Positions 1 to 9,341 of a stretch of 64,000 bases of DNA are shown piece by piece. The first letter of the stretch is position 1, and each line of letters starts with the position of its first letter. Origin of the DNA: Thermosipho africanus Ob7 (GTDB taxonomy: Bacteria; Thermotogota; Thermotogae; Thermotogales; Fervidobacteriaceae); contig NZ_NKRG01000008.1 in the NCBI RefSeq assembly GCF_003351105.1, positions 1 to 64,000 of the forward strand. The letters run 5' to 3'. Under the pieces are notes generated by a model that was not told the DNA's origin, ran no database searches, and saw nothing but the letters and a program-made list of their open reading frames with translations. The position numbers and the translations under genes were made by a program.

Positions 1-82
1 AAGAAGATATTGTTACACTAGTAACAGTTGCAAGAATTGAAACAAGAACAAGTGCAAGAACTAATTTTACTTGTAATTTCAT
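1..82 (-). CDS. N-terminus of a membrane protein, partial
   Basis: Only the first 27 codons lie in the window; the gene runs off the left edge. The start ATG (80-82 on the minus strand) follows a GGAGGTG ribosome-binding site at 90-96. The visible residues form a short basic start (MKLQVK) and a long hydrophobic stretch rich in L, V and A that ends in T/S residues. This looks like an uncleaved signal anchor. Methyl-accepting chemotaxis proteins often begin this way, but 27 residues cannot establish the family, so no function is assigned. Confidence 0.6.
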   Translation of the reverse strand, partial: MKLQVKLVLALVLVSILATVTSVTISS

Positions 83-116
83 TTTAAACACCTCCAATAG
101 GTTCATTTTACTCTAT

Positions 117-125
117 ATTATATCA
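117..125 (-). promoter_or_regulatory. Extended -10 promoter candidate
   Basis: The minus strand reads TGATATAAT, a perfect -10 hexamer with the upstream TGn of an extended -10 element. It lies about 35 bases before the start codon of the leftmost gene. No good -35 hexamer is seen. Confidence 0.4.
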
Positions 126-264
126 TATACTATTTTATCAGTTTTTTAATTATTTAAAAGTTTTTTTCTTTAAAAAATATATGTTTGATGTACAAATAAA
201 TTTATTTTTCTTTTCTTTTTATAACTATTTTAATTCTTTTATTTTTAATGTTTGATTTGAAATT

Positions 265-292
265 AATCCCCTCAATCTATTTTGAGGGGATT
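265..292 (-). terminator. Terminator after the opp operon
   Basis: A perfect 11-base-pair stem (AATCCCCTCAA with its complement) encloses a six-base loop, 40 bases past the stop of oppF. T-rich sequence lies on both sides, so it may work in either direction. The next gene on the left is also on the minus strand and has its own promoter. Confidence 0.75.
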
Positions 293-331
293 ATTTTTGT
301 TTAATATAAATGGCAGGCAACAATGTGATTT

Positions 332-1273
332 TTAACTTTTTTTTAGAGGAGGTTCTGCTTCTTTGCAAATATCCAATGCATATGGACATCTTGGGTGAAA
401 TTTGCAACCTTTTGGAGGATTAATGGGATTTGGAACTTCACCTTCTGGGATAATTTTTTCCTTTTTTCTTTTTGGATCAGGTTCAGGAACAGCTGAAATT
501 AATGCTTTGGTATATGGATGCAATGGTTCAGTATAAATTTCTTTAAAATCGCCTATTTCTACGATTTTTCCAAGATACATTACACCAATTTTGTTACATA
601 TGTATTTTGTTGTTGCAAGATCGTGAGTAATAAATAGAAAAGTTAAATCAAATTCATTTTTCAGATCTATTAATAATTTTAAGAGCTGAGATCTGACAGA
701 AACATCGAGCATTGCAATTGCCTCATCGGCAACTACAAACTTTGGTCTTAAAATCAAAGCACGTGCTATAACTATTCTTTGTCTTTGCCCACCAGATAAT
801 TCGTGTGGATATCTATAGTAAAAATCTTCAGGAGGTGACAGATTTACTCTTTCAAGCATTTTCATTACAAGCATTTTTCTCTCCTGATTGCTACCACCTA
901 TATTATGAATTTCAAGACCATGCTTGATTGCATCGCCAACTTTCATATATGGATTTAAAGCAGCCATAGGATCTTGAAATATTATTTGCATGTTTTTTCT
1001 AAATTTTCTTAATTCTTCTTTGGAAAGTTTTGTAATATCGGTATCTTCAAAAAATATTTTCCCAGAAGTTGGTTCAATTAATCTTAGAATTAATCGTCCT
1101 GTGGTAGTTTTACCACTTCCTGACTCTCCAACCAGTCCGAAGGTTTCTCCTTTTGAAATGCTAAAACTAACTCCATCAACAGCCTTTACAAATCGCTGAG
1201 GAACCCTCAAAAGAACTTCTCCAACGGTTCGTTTAACTGGGAAATATTTTTTTAGATTTTCGACTTTAATCAT
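332..1273 (-). CDS. oppF: Oligopeptide/dipeptide ABC transporter ATPase, OppF/DppF type
   Basis: This is the second nucleotide-binding subunit of a family-5 peptide or oligosaccharide importer, acting at the inner face of the membrane. Walker A (GESGSGKTT, near residue 50), the signature LSGGQRQR (near 160) and Walker B (VVADEA, near 180) are all present. The C-terminus has the oligopeptide-transporter tail with [10 protein letters not shown]. The Walker B glutamate is followed by Ala where Pro is usual (DEP). At 313 residues it has the normal length. Its ATG overlaps the oppD stop by four bases (ATGA), so translation is probably coupled. In Thermotogales this transporter class often imports oligosaccharides, so the substrate is open. 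Confidence 0.93.
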   Translation of the reverse strand: MIKVENLKKYFPVKRTVGEVLLRVPQRFVKAVDGVSFSISKGETFGLVGESGSGKTTTGRLILRLIEPTSGKIFFEDTDITKLSKEELRKFRKNMQIIFQDPMAALNPYMKVGDAIKHGLEIHNIGGSNQERKMLVMKMLERVNLSPPEDFYYRYPHELSGGQRQRIVIARALILRPKFVVADEAIAMLDVSVRSQLLKLLIDLKNEFDLTFLFITHDLATTKYICNKIGVMYLGKIVEIGDFKEIYTEPLHPYTKALISAVPEPDPKRKKEKIIPEGEVPNPINPPKGCKFHPRCPYALDICKEAEPPLKKS

Positions 1274-2229
1274 TGTTTCACCTCACTATATAACCAGCAT
1301 TTAACTTTTGATTCATCAACCTCAACTACTGGTGGTTCCTTTAGTTTACAAATTTCTTTTTTGTATGGGCATCTATCTACAAATCTACATCCAATTGGTG
1401 GATTTGAAAGATCGGGTGGAGAGCCATATATATATTTTAAGTCTAAGTCGTTTATGTTTGTGTTTGGAATACTTTGCAGTAGTAATTTTGTATAAGGATG
1501 CTTTGGCTTATAATACAAATCTTCACTTTTAGCTTCTTCTACAATGTGTCCGCCGTACATAACACAGATTTTATCGGCCATTTCGGCGACAACACCTAAA
1601 TCATGCGTAATTAATATCATTGACATATCGTATTCTTTTCTTAGTTCATTTAGTAATTTCATAATTTGTGCTTGAACAATAACATCTAATGATGTTGTTG
1701 GCTCATCGGCTATTACAAGAATTGGATTTAAAACCAGTGTAAGGGCTATCATAACTCTTTGTCTCATTCCGCCACTGAATTGAAATGAATATTCTTTCAT
1801 CCTTTCTGGTTCAATTCCAACCTTTTCAAGAACTTTGGCAGTTCTCTTTCGTGCTTCTTCTTTAGTTATTTCTGGTTCATGTGTTTTTAAAGTTTCGTAG
1901 AATAATTTTTCTATTTTCATTACTGGGTTAAGCGAAGTCATTGGATCTTGAAAAATCATTCCTATTTTCTTACCCCTTATCTTTCTCATTTTATCTTCAG
2001 TAAGATTTATAAGTTCCTGATTTTCTATTTTTACACTACCGTCGTAATATGTTGTGGGAGGAAGAATTTTTAATAATCCTTGTCCAAATGTAGATTTCCC
2101 ACATCCTGATTCTCCGACAAGGCCAACGGTTTGGCCTTTTTCTATATTTAAACTAATATTGTCTACAGCTTTAACAAATCCTTTTTTTGTTTTGTAGTAG
2201 ATTTTCAAGTTTTTTGCTTCAAAAAACAC
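1270..2229 (-). CDS. oppD: Oligopeptide/dipeptide ABC transporter ATPase, OppD/DppD type
   Basis: This is the first ATP-binding subunit of the importer. It has Walker A GESGCGKST (near residue 40), the signature FSGGMRQRV (near 152), Walker B VIADEPTTSLD and the family-5 C-terminal extension with CRFVDRCPYKKEIC, a four-cysteine pattern that in related proteins can hold an iron-sulfur cluster. The length of 319 residues is typical. It lies four bases after oppC and overlaps oppF by four bases, so all five opp genes form one minus-strand operon. Confidence 0.93.
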   Translation of the reverse strand: MFFEAKNLKIYYKTKKGFVKAVDNISLNIEKGQTVGLVGESGCGKSTFGQGLLKILPPTTYYDGSVKIENQELINLTEDKMRKIRGKKIGMIFQDPMTSLNPVMKIEKLFYETLKTHEPEITKEEARKRTAKVLEKVGIEPERMKEYSFQFSGGMRQRVMIALTLVLNPILVIADEPTTSLDVIVQAQIMKLLNELRKEYDMSMILITHDLGVVAEMADKICVMYGGHIVEEAKSEDLYYKPKHPYTKLLLQSIPNTNINDLDLKYIYGSPPDLSNPPIGCRFVDRCPYKKEICKLKEPPVVEVDESKVKCWLYSEVKQ

Positions 2230-2233
2230 AAGA

Positions 2234-3106
2234 TCACCTTCTTTCCCTTATAGTAGGATTTAATAATTCATTTAATCCTTCACTAAACATTGAAAAGCCA
2301 AGAACAACTGTTATAATAGCTATTCCGGGGAATAGAAGGCCCCACCAAGCCCTACTTAAAACAAATCTTTGTCCATTACTTAAATCAAATCCCCAATCTG
2401 GAGTAGGGGGTGCTATACCTAAACCTAAGAAAGAAAGCCCTGCTTCAGTCATTATTGCATCTGCAAGGTTCATTGATAACACAACCACTATAGATGGTAA
2501 GACATTTGGAAAGATATATTTTAAAAGTATTTCACTATTTTTTGCACCTAAAGCCCTTGCAGCTTCTACATATAGTTCATTCTTCACTGAGGACACCTGG
2601 TTTCTTATCACCCTAAAATATGTAGGAGTATAAACAACTGCAATTGAAATTGAGATATTTATTATTCCAGGTCCCAGTACTGCAGCTATTGCTATTGCAA
2701 GTATCAATCCTGGAAATGAATAAATTGCATCCATTATTAATGTTAATGTTCTATCTAAAGGTCCACCTATAAAACCGGAAATTAATCCAAGCGGAACACC
2801 TATTCCGGCTGCAATTGCAACAGCAATAAAGGCAATCATGAGGGCAATTCTTGCCCCGTATATTACCCTACTTAGAACATCTCTTCCTAAATTGTCTGTT
2901 CCAAAAACGAATTGGTCATTAGGTGGAGTAAGAGATCTTCCAACCCTTTGTGTTGGATCATATGGTGCAATTTGAGGAGAAAATATTGCAAGTATAATGA
3001 AAAATATTAAGATCATCGCACCGATAAATGTTAACCAACCTGTTCCTGTTCCAAACAAGTCGCTTATAAATTCTCCTATTCTTTCGCTAACAAATTTTTT
3101 TCTCAC
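2234..3106 (-). CDS. oppC: Oligopeptide ABC transporter permease, OppC/DppC type
   Basis: This is an inner-membrane permease of about six segments with the N-terminal OppC pattern: a cytoplasmic start, one transmembrane helix near residues 25-45, then FSPQIAPYDPT. The EAA loop that docks the ATPases is visible as EAARALGAKNSEILLKYIFPN (near residue 180), and the LSFLGLG motif follows. At 290 residues it is full length. It sits between oppB and oppD with gaps of 11 and 4 bases. Confidence 0.93.
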   Translation of the reverse strand: MRKKFVSERIGEFISDLFGTGTGWLTFIGAMILIFFIILAIFSPQIAPYDPTQRVGRSLTPPNDQFVFGTDNLGRDVLSRVIYGARIALMIAFIAVAIAAGIGVPLGLISGFIGGPLDRTLTLIMDAIYSFPGLILAIAIAAVLGPGIINISISIAVVYTPTYFRVIRNQVSSVKNELYVEAARALGAKNSEILLKYIFPNVLPSIVVVLSMNLADAIMTEAGLSFLGLGIAPPTPDWGFDLSNGQRFVLSRAWWGLLFPGIAIITVVLGFSMFSEGLNELLNPTIRERR

Positions 3107-3117
3107 ATTATCACCTC

Positions 3118-4125
3118 TTAATACCTTACTCTAGGATCAACTAAAGCGTTGACAATGTCTATAATAATGCTTATAATCACAACAAAAATAGCAAAAAAGA
3201 TTATTGTTCCCTGAATAGCCGGAAAATCTCTGTACTTTATTTTTAACACTAGATAACTTCCAATTCCAGGCCACGAAAAAGTTGTTTCAGTTAATACTGC
3301 TCCTGCAAGTAGCAAAGCAAATTGCATACCCATAATTGTAAAGATAGGAACAAATGCGTTTCTTACAGCGTGTCCGTATAAAATAACTTTTGGTTTTAAT
3401 CCTCTTGCTTTTGCTGCTTTAACAAAATCTTTTGATAGCATTAAAACAGTGTTGTTACGTACCATTCTTAAGAAAATACTTGAGATAACAAGGCCCAAGG
3501 TAATACCTGGGAGAAGAAGGTGTTTTAAAACATCCCAAAAAGCTTCCCAGTTCCAATTAAGGATACTGTCCAGTAACAATAAACCGGTTTTTATATCCAA
3601 ACTTACACGTGGAGATAATCTACCACCTACTGGAAGCCATCTTAGATAAATTCCAAATAGCAGTTGAAGCATTAATCCTAGCCAGAAAACTGGTACAGCG
3701 TATATGAATATTGAATAAACTCTTGCAGAAATATCCAGGGATTTATCTTTTCGCCACGCCGCCTCAGCTCCCCAGAAAATTCCTATAATTAATGCAAAAA
3801 TAAATGAAAATATCGTTAATTCTAAAGTGGCTGGAAATCTATCTTTTATTTCGCTCCATACAGGTCTATTAGTCAAAGTTGAAACTCCAAGATCTCCTTT
3901 TGCAACATCTTTTAAATAATCAAGAAATTGAACTACTATAGGTTTATCAAGTCCAAGTTCATGTCTTTTCGCCTCTATTACTTCAATTGGAGCTTTACCA
4001 CCGAGAATTGCCAAAACAGGATCACCAGGAATTATTCTAAGTATAAAAAATATCATTATTAGAAGAATTAGGATCATTGGAAGTGCTAATATTATTCTCG
4101 TTATTATGTAGCTTTTTAGAGACAC
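3118..4125 (-). CDS. oppB: Oligopeptide ABC transporter permease, OppB/DppB type
   Basis: This is the partner permease of oppC, with an N-terminal helix (IITRIILALPMILILL), the GDP motif after it, and an EAA-type loop (KAARARGLKPKVILYGHAVRNA region, near 230). I place the start at the GTG at 4123-4125, seven bases after GGAGG (part of AAAGGAGG, 4133-4140), which gives 335 residues. An upstream ATG at 4158 would read through the ribosome-binding site and the preceding stem-loop, so it is less likely. The gene ends 11 bases before oppC. Confidence 0.92.
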   Translation of the reverse strand: MSLKSYIITRIILALPMILILLIMIFFILRIIPGDPVLAILGGKAPIEVIEAKRHELGLDKPIVVQFLDYLKDVAKGDLGVSTLTNRPVWSEIKDRFPATLELTIFSFIFALIIGIFWGAEAAWRKDKSLDISARVYSIFIYAVPVFWLGLMLQLLFGIYLRWLPVGGRLSPRVSLDIKTGLLLLDSILNWNWEAFWDVLKHLLLPGITLGLVISSIFLRMVRNNTVLMLSKDFVKAAKARGLKPKVILYGHAVRNAFVPIFTIMGMQFALLLAGAVLTETTFSWPGIGSYLVLKIKYRDFPAIQGTIIFFAIFVVIISIIIDIVNALVDPRVRY

Positions 4126-4144
4126 TTTATCTCCTCCTTTAAAA

Positions 4145-4169
4145 TATCCCGCCCGCAAGGGGCGGGATA
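4145..4169 (-). terminator. Stem-loop between oppA and oppB, partial terminator or mRNA stabiliser
   Basis: A perfect ten-base-pair GC-rich stem (TATCCCGCCC and its complement) with loop GCAAG stands between the binding-protein gene and its permease genes. The T-run after it on the minus strand is short (ATTTT). In many ABC operons such a hairpin keeps binding-protein mRNA in excess over permease mRNA; that role is inferred here. Confidence 0.65.
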
Positions 4170-4188
4170 CTTCATATAACCTATAAGA

Positions 4189-5691
4189 TTATTTTCTTTC
4201 AAGGATGTAGTAACGGAAGATTTGTGTTGGTTCAAGGATAATTCCATCAATGTAATCATGTGCTTCACAATCTGCAGAACCTTGCCAGAGAGGAATGTAA
4301 GGTACTTCTGCTGCATGGAAATTTTGAACAAGTTTATATATCATTTCACGTGAGAATTGATCAGTAGCAGCCCTTGCAGCTACCATTAAATCTTCAACGT
4401 TTTTATTTTCATAGAAAGATCCAAGTGATTTTGCACCATTAATACTTAAGAATGGCCATAGGTAATCGTCTGGGTCGAGGTAATCTGGATACCAACCAAG
4501 TAAGAAGAGTCCCATGGTTCCGTTTAGGAAGTATTCAACGTAAGTTGACCATTCAGCATATTTGATATTTACTTTTATAACACCTGTTTGTTCTAAGGAT
4601 TCTTTTAATACCTGTGCAACGTCTGCCTCTGTTGTTCCATAGTGAGATGGAGTATACCAGAGATCTATTACAAGAGGATTGTCTTTTGTATAACCTGCAA
4701 CCTTTAGAATTTCCACGGCTGCTTTAAGATCCCTTTTTGGGAATACATCTTCATGACTCCACATTCCAGCAGGAACCATTGAGTATAATGGTTTTGCAAG
4801 GTCTACAAATATATCGTTAACTATTGTTTCTCTATCAACAGCAAGTGCAATGGCCTGTCTTACAAGAGGATTATCAAATGGTTTTTGTTTTACATTTACT
4901 ACAAGATACCTTATTTGTGGGCTTGCACCAAGGTAAACTTTTATACCAGGTACATTTTTAAGGTCTAATATGTCTCTTGGATCTAAGTGTCTGTATGCTA
5001 TGTCCACTTCTCCAGTTTCAAGTGCCAATCTTAATTGTTGAGCATTTTCATAGAATTGGATAATAATTTTTGGTGTTTTTGGTTTTGGACCAAAATATTT
5101 TGGATTTTCTTCTAAAACAATTCTTACATCCCTTATCCATTCGGTAATTTTGTAAGGACCAGAGGCAGATGGAGCTCCCTCAAAGAATTTATCTTCAGGA
5201 AATACTTTTGGATTTACTGGAAATGCAACTGTATAACCCAATACTGAAACAAATGCTGAAAATTTACTTTTTAATGTTACTCTAAAAGTAAATTTGTCAA
5301 CAACTTCTGTTTTTTCAACTACGTCAGTTAATAAGAATGCAGGATCACCATTAAGTTTCATTACCCTATCAAATGAATATTTGAAAACATTTGCATCAAT
5401 TTGCGTTCCATCTTCAAAATATGCATCTTTTCTTATATGGAAAGTATATACGAGTCCATCATCAGAAACGTCCCAACTTTCAAATAGCCATGGTTTAATG
5501 TTTGCTGTTCCAATTTCATAGTCTACAGGTCCAGATAAGACATTTTGAAGGATGTTACTTGAAAAATAATCATAGCAGTTTGCGGGATCTAGTGTTCTTA
5601 TTTTATCAGTTGTTCCAACTACAATAACGTCTTTCGATGCAAAAGAAAATACAACAAGCAGCAACCCGATGATAATCATGAATTTTTTCAT
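4189..5691 (-). CDS. oppA: Extracellular solute-binding protein, family 5 (OppA/DppA type)
   Basis: This exported receptor captures peptides or oligosaccharides for the OppBCDF importer. The first 18 or so residues are a signal peptide (MKKFMIIIGLLLVVFSFA) without a lipobox cysteine, so signal peptidase I cleavage is likely. The mature part opens with the family-5 pattern GTTDKIRTLDPANCYDYFS and carries YTFHIRKDAYFEDG near residue 80. The length of 500 residues is normal. The ribosome-binding site is GAGGGGGG just upstream. It is the first gene of the operon and is followed by a stem-loop. Confidence 0.92.
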   Translation of the reverse strand: MKKFMIIIGLLLVVFSFASKDVIVVGTTDKIRTLDPANCYDYFSSNILQNVLSGPVDYEIGTANIKPWLFESWDVSDDGLVYTFHIRKDAYFEDGTQIDANVFKYSFDRVMKLNGDPAFLLTDVVEKTEVVDKFTFRVTLKSKFSAFVSVLGYTVAFPVNPKVFPEDKFFEGAPSASGPYKITEWIRDVRIVLEENPKYFGPKPKTPKIIIQFYENAQQLRLALETGEVDIAYRHLDPRDILDLKNVPGIKVYLGASPQIRYLVVNVKQKPFDNPLVRQAIALAVDRETIVNDIFVDLAKPLYSMVPAGMWSHEDVFPKRDLKAAVEILKVAGYTKDNPLVIDLWYTPSHYGTTEADVAQVLKESLEQTGVIKVNIKYAEWSTYVEYFLNGTMGLFLLGWYPDYLDPDDYLWPFLSINGAKSLGSFYENKNVEDLMVAARAATDQFSREMIYKLVQNFHAAEVPYIPLWQGSADCEAHDYIDGIILEPTQIFRYYILERK

Positions 5692-5723
5692 GAAAATCCC
5701 CCCTCTTCAAGTTTAGTAATCTT

Positions 5724-5753
5724 ATTTTATCATAAAGTAATATTTAAAATCAA
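5724..5753 (-). promoter_or_regulatory. Promoter candidate for the opp operon
   Basis: On the minus strand TTGATT (5748-5753) and TAAAAT (5724-5729) are separated by 18 bases, close to the sigma-A consensus. They lie about 35-60 bases upstream of the oppA start. Confidence 0.5.
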
Positions 5754-5976
5754 ATATTAACAAATGAAAATTTTTATTAAACTAGTGAAAAACAAAATTT
5801 TGTTAATATACAAAAATTTATTTATTTTCATTTTTTATAGTCGTTTTTTATCTTTTTATCTTTTTTTAATAACATTTTGTACTTTTAAAAGTTATAATAA
5901 CTGTTTATTTTAAATTAAATTATGTTTTAATTTAATAAAAATGTAATATATTTGATTAGGTTGGAGGAATTAAGAA
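5754..5976. other. Divergent A+T-rich intergenic region between opp and cas
   Basis: This gap separates the divergent opp and cas operons. It is almost pure A/T. A TATAAT hexamer at 5893-5898 could serve the cas operon but lacks a convincing -35. The cas6 start is set by GGAGG nine bases upstream. There is a short palindrome ACTTTTAAAAGT at 5881-5892. Nothing gene-like is seen. Confidence 0.5.
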
Positions 5977-6711
5977 ATGAGGATAAAGTTGGAATTTGTT
6001 TCGGATGATGACATAATCTTGCCGGTTGGTTTTAACAAGTACATACAGGCATTGATTTATAACTTATTTAGCACAAAATTAAGAAAGTTTGTGCATGAAG
6101 AAGGATTTAGAGGAAAGAAAAAATTTTCGCTCTTTTGTTTTTCGTCTATTTTAGAAAGAGGAAAATTTTTTAAAAATATGAAAGTCTTTAATTTTGGAAA
6201 AAAGATAAGTTTTTTTATTTCGTCTCCTGTTGATATACTAATGGAAGATTTGGTTACAAATTTATTCAAAGGTGATGAATTTATGTTAGGTGAAAATAAA
6301 ATATATTTATCATCAGCTATGGCTGTGATAAAGAACGTTTCTGGAGATAGTATTAAAGTAAAAGCTTTAACACCAATTGAGGTTCATAGAACTTATAAAG
6401 ACAGTGGAAAGAATAAGACTAGGTATTTTACACCATTTGAAAATGAGTTTGCAGAGTTAATAAACCTTAATATAAAAAATAAGTGGGAAGCTTTTTATAA
6501 AGAAAAGTTGGATAAAGATATCGAAATAGTCCCACTTTTTGATGATGAAAGATACAAAAGTGTTGTTTATTATGGGTTTGGTGAAAAAAGGTTTGTTATA
6601 GAAGGTTGGAAGGGAAGCTATCTATTAAAAGGAGATAAAGATATTCTTTCTTTTGTATACGATACAGGGCTTGGTAGTAAAAATTCACAAGGATTTGGAT
6701 TTATAGAGTAA
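5977..6711 (+). CDS. cas6: CRISPR pre-crRNA endoribonuclease Cas6
   Basis: Cas6 cuts the repeat in the primary CRISPR transcript and produces mature guide RNAs. The 244-residue protein has the expected size for a tandem RAMP fold and ends with a glycine-rich loop, GLGSKNSQGFGF, which is the diagnostic C-terminal Cas6 motif. It is the first gene of the cas operon, with cas8b beginning 11 bases later, the usual place in Thermotogales type I-B loci. No frame disruption is visible, so crRNA processing could still operate even if interference is lost. Confidence 0.9.
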   Translation: MRIKLEFVSDDDIILPVGFNKYIQALIYNLFSTKLRKFVHEEGFRGKKKFSLFCFSSILERGKFFKNMKVFNFGKKISFFISSPVDILMEDLVTNLFKGDEFMLGENKIYLSSAMAVIKNVSGDSIKVKALTPIEVHRTYKDSGKNKTRYFTPFENEFAELINLNIKNKWEAFYKEKLDKDIEIVPLFDDERYKSVVYYGFGEKRFVIEGWKGSYLLKGDKDILSFVYDTGLGSKNSQGFGFIE

Positions 6712-6722
6712 GGGGGGATTTA

Positions 6723-8408
6723 ATGTTAAAGCAGATGATAGATTTTTCAAAGAAATTAAGAAGAGAAAATTTCTATTCTCAAAATGAAGAGGTAGATGAA
6801 GATATAGTTTTTTTGGTTATACCATTAGAAGATAAAAAAAGTTTCTACTATGTATTGAAAGATAGGTATTACGATAAGCTAGATTTACTGGAAAATGCAA
6901 AAAAATACGAAGATATTGACGATGAGTTAAAAAAAGTTTTGAAAAATGTTAAATTATTAACGAAAAAACTTCCTGGAGATGAGAAGGGAAATAAAAGTAT
7001 TGGATCAAATAAGGGTACAAATTCTTACAACTTATTTATATTTCAGGGAGTTAAGGGTGATTTAGCTTCAAAAATAATGAAAATTTATAACGAAAAGGTT
7101 TTAAAAAATTTTAAAAATGAAGTTGGAGAATCTTTGCTGGAGAAACTTATTTTTACAAAAGAAGAGGCTGATTTACTCTTTGAAAGTGTAAAAGAAGCAT
7201 CGATAAAGTTATTTGAAAAAAATTATCAAAATGTGTACGGAAAGTTTTATTTTGTATTTGAACTGGAAAATAAAAAGCTCTATGAAGAATTTTATGTGAA
7301 TTATTTAAAGCAAAAGGTTTTTGTTGGCAAAAATGTCGAAAAAAAAGAAGGAAAATGTCCAACATGTGGTAAGGAAGGTATTATTTCAATACCTGATGCG
7401 TTTAACACATTGAATGATAAAAAGCCGTTTTTACTTCACCTTGGAAGACCTGTTGGCTATAACGTAATGATTTGCCAAGATTGTGCACTTGAGCTTATAG
7501 ACTTTATTGGAAAGTTTTTAAATCGCTTTACAATATTTCCTTTGTTTATGAATGAAAATATTCAACAGATGGAGATAAAACTTTTGAAAAGTGATGATGA
7601 GAAAATGGGGTTTAGGAAAATTTTAGAACAAATACATGAAGAAATTAATAAAGAAAATTTACTTCTTGATTTTTATCTAATAATACACAAAGATGATTTT
7701 GTGTATGTAGATTATGTGTTTAATTTTAAGTATGACTTTAATGGAAAGAGTATTTTTGAGTTAGAAGATGTATTGGATAATCTATTCGATAAACGGTTAA
7801 AGAGTAATTATTTTAATCAAGTAAATATTAAGGAAAGTTTACTTGCGAAAAATATTCTCAAATATCGAGAAATTATTTTTGATTTTGTATATAGAGCAAA
7901 GTATGATTCGTTGAATAAAAAAGTAATTGATGATATTTTCTATGATTTACTGAGTTGTTATTTGAAAGGTTTACATAATGAAGAAAAAAAGTCTTTAAAG
8001 CAAATTGAAAATGCTTTTAAAAGTTATAAAAGTTTAAATAAAATATTTGGGGGTGATTTCATGGAGAACTTAGAAAATATCGAGATGGAAAATTTGGAAA
8101 AGATAGAGAATAACTATCAATATTATTATCTTATTGGAAAATTGACAAGGTATCTTCTAGAACAATCAAAGATGTCTGATAAAACTCATGCACTGGTGGA
8201 ACCATTTATTAATGTTAACAATTCAAAGGTTTTGCTTGAAAGAGTTTTTAACAAATACAAACATGCTATCGGTTTTAAAGATGAAAAGTTTGATAAGATT
8301 TTCAGCATAATTTTGAACTATTTTAACAGCGGAAAATTGCCAGATCAGGTAACGAAAAATGATAAGTTTTATTTCTTTGAAGGTTATTTTTCAGGGAAAA
8401 ATTTATAG
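6723..8408 (+). CDS. cas8b: Type I-B Cascade large subunit Cas8b (TM1802 family)
   Basis: This is the large subunit of the type I-B effector, expected to help recognise the PAM and recruit Cas3. The 561-residue protein is lysine-rich and has little recognisable motif content except a zinc-finger-like pair, CPTCGKEG near residue 214 and CQDC near residue 252, typical of the TM1802/Csh1 family. Its position between cas6 and cas7 agrees. The reading frame is intact. The family call rests on these cysteines, the length and the gene order. Confidence 0.85.
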   Translation: MLKQMIDFSKKLRRENFYSQNEEVDEDIVFLVIPLEDKKSFYYVLKDRYYDKLDLLENAKKYEDIDDELKKVLKNVKLLTKKLPGDEKGNKSIGSNKGTNSYNLFIFQGVKGDLASKIMKIYNEKVLKNFKNEVGESLLEKLIFTKEEADLLFESVKEASIKLFEKNYQNVYGKFYFVFELENKKLYEEFYVNYLKQKVFVGKNVEKKEGKCPTCGKEGIISIPDAFNTLNDKKPFLLHLGRPVGYNVMICQDCALELIDFIGKFLNRFTIFPLFMNENIQQMEIKLLKSDDEKMGFRKILEQIHEEINKENLLLDFYLIIHKDDFVYVDYVFNFKYDFNGKSIFELEDVLDNLFDKRLKSNYFNQVNIKESLLAKNILKYREIIFDFVYRAKYDSLNKKVIDDIFYDLLSCYLKGLHNEEKKSLKQIENAFKSYKSLNKIFGGDFMENLENIEMENLEKIENNYQYYYLIGKLTRYLLEQSKMSDKTHALVEPFINVNNSKVLLERVFNKYKHAIGFKDEKFDKIFSIILNYFNSGKLPDQVTKNDKFYFFEGYFSGKNL

Positions 8409-8421
8409 AGGAGGGATCTGA

Positions 8422-9329
8422 ATGTTTTTAAAAAGATGTTATGGAATATTTGTTTTAAAGAGTGAAAATAGCAATTGGAATGCTGATTTTACCAAATATC
8501 CAAGAAGACTTCCAGATGAAAATGCAACGATATTTGCAACTGATAAATCTGCAAAATATGCGATAAGGAAATATTTTGTTGATTTAGGAGAAAGGGTTTT
8601 TGTGTGGAGAACCTTTAAAGAAAACGGCCAACCAAAATCTCTTGAGGAGACATATAAATATTGGGAAGAAGTTTTGAAAAGTGAAGTAAAGAAGATAAAG
8701 ATAAAAATAAAAAATGAATACAAAGAGGTTGTGGATAAATATGACTTTTTTAATAAATTTATAGATGTAAAATTATTTGGAATAACTTTTGCTGTTGGTG
8801 ATGAGCAAATGTCGATTACTGGTCCTCTTCAAATAAGCTATGGAGTAAATAGATACAACGTTAATGTTCCCTATGTTGTGGATATAGCATCGCCGTTTAG
8901 AAACAAAGAAAATGACAAGCAAACAACACTTGGAAATGAGATAAAGAACTTAAAATCTTATTATGTTTACGATTTTGTATTAAATCCAAAGAATCTACCA
9001 GAAGGATGGAGATTAGTGATGAAGAAATTGTTAAATTAAAAGATGCATTGAAAAAATTTGCAACTAATTTAAATACAACCTCTAAAATTGGCACGGAAAA
9101 TGCCTTGCTTTTATTTGTAACTTTAAAAGAGGATTCAAAGTTAGTTCTTCCAACAATGAAGAATTTAGTTAATGTAGATGAAAATGAAGTTTTGGATCTT
9201 TCAAAAATTTCAGAGTTATTGAATAAATATAAAGGTGAAATAGAAAAAGTTGAGGTTTATTACAATGATAATATTTGCAAGGTTAATGGAATAGATGAAA
9301 GCTGGAGAAAGGGTGATATTTTACTTTGA
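8422..9329 (+). pseudogene. cas7: cas7 (TM1801/Csh2-type backbone subunit) with a one-base frameshift
   Basis: Cas7 forms the crRNA-bound backbone of Cascade. Residues 1 to about 195 (start MFLKRCYGIFVLKSE, ATG at 8422) read well up to VLNPKNLPEG. The frame then runs into KKLLN and a stop at 9037-9039. The missing C-terminal part continues in the -1 frame from 9006 as MEISDEEIVKLKDALKKF and includes NTTSKIGTE, ending at 9329. Adding one A at the GGATGG at 9004-9009 would restore about 302 residues, the usual length. There is no classical slippery heptamer, so mutation or sequencing error is more likely than programmed shifting. Reinitiation at ATG 9006 is possible but has a poor ribosome-binding site. 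Confidence 0.85.
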
Positions 9330-9341
9330 GGAGGGCTATTC

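Noticed and set aside
4116-4331. A small minus-strand open frame across the oppA/oppB junction
   Set aside because: It overlaps the end of oppA, the hairpin and the oppB start in another frame and has no ribosome-binding site or recognisable sequence.
9001-9012. Programmed -1 frameshifting in cas7
   Set aside because: No X-XXY-YYZ slippery heptamer or following stem-loop is visible at GAAGGATGG. A plain one-base loss explains the break better, especially next to damaged cas3 and cas1.
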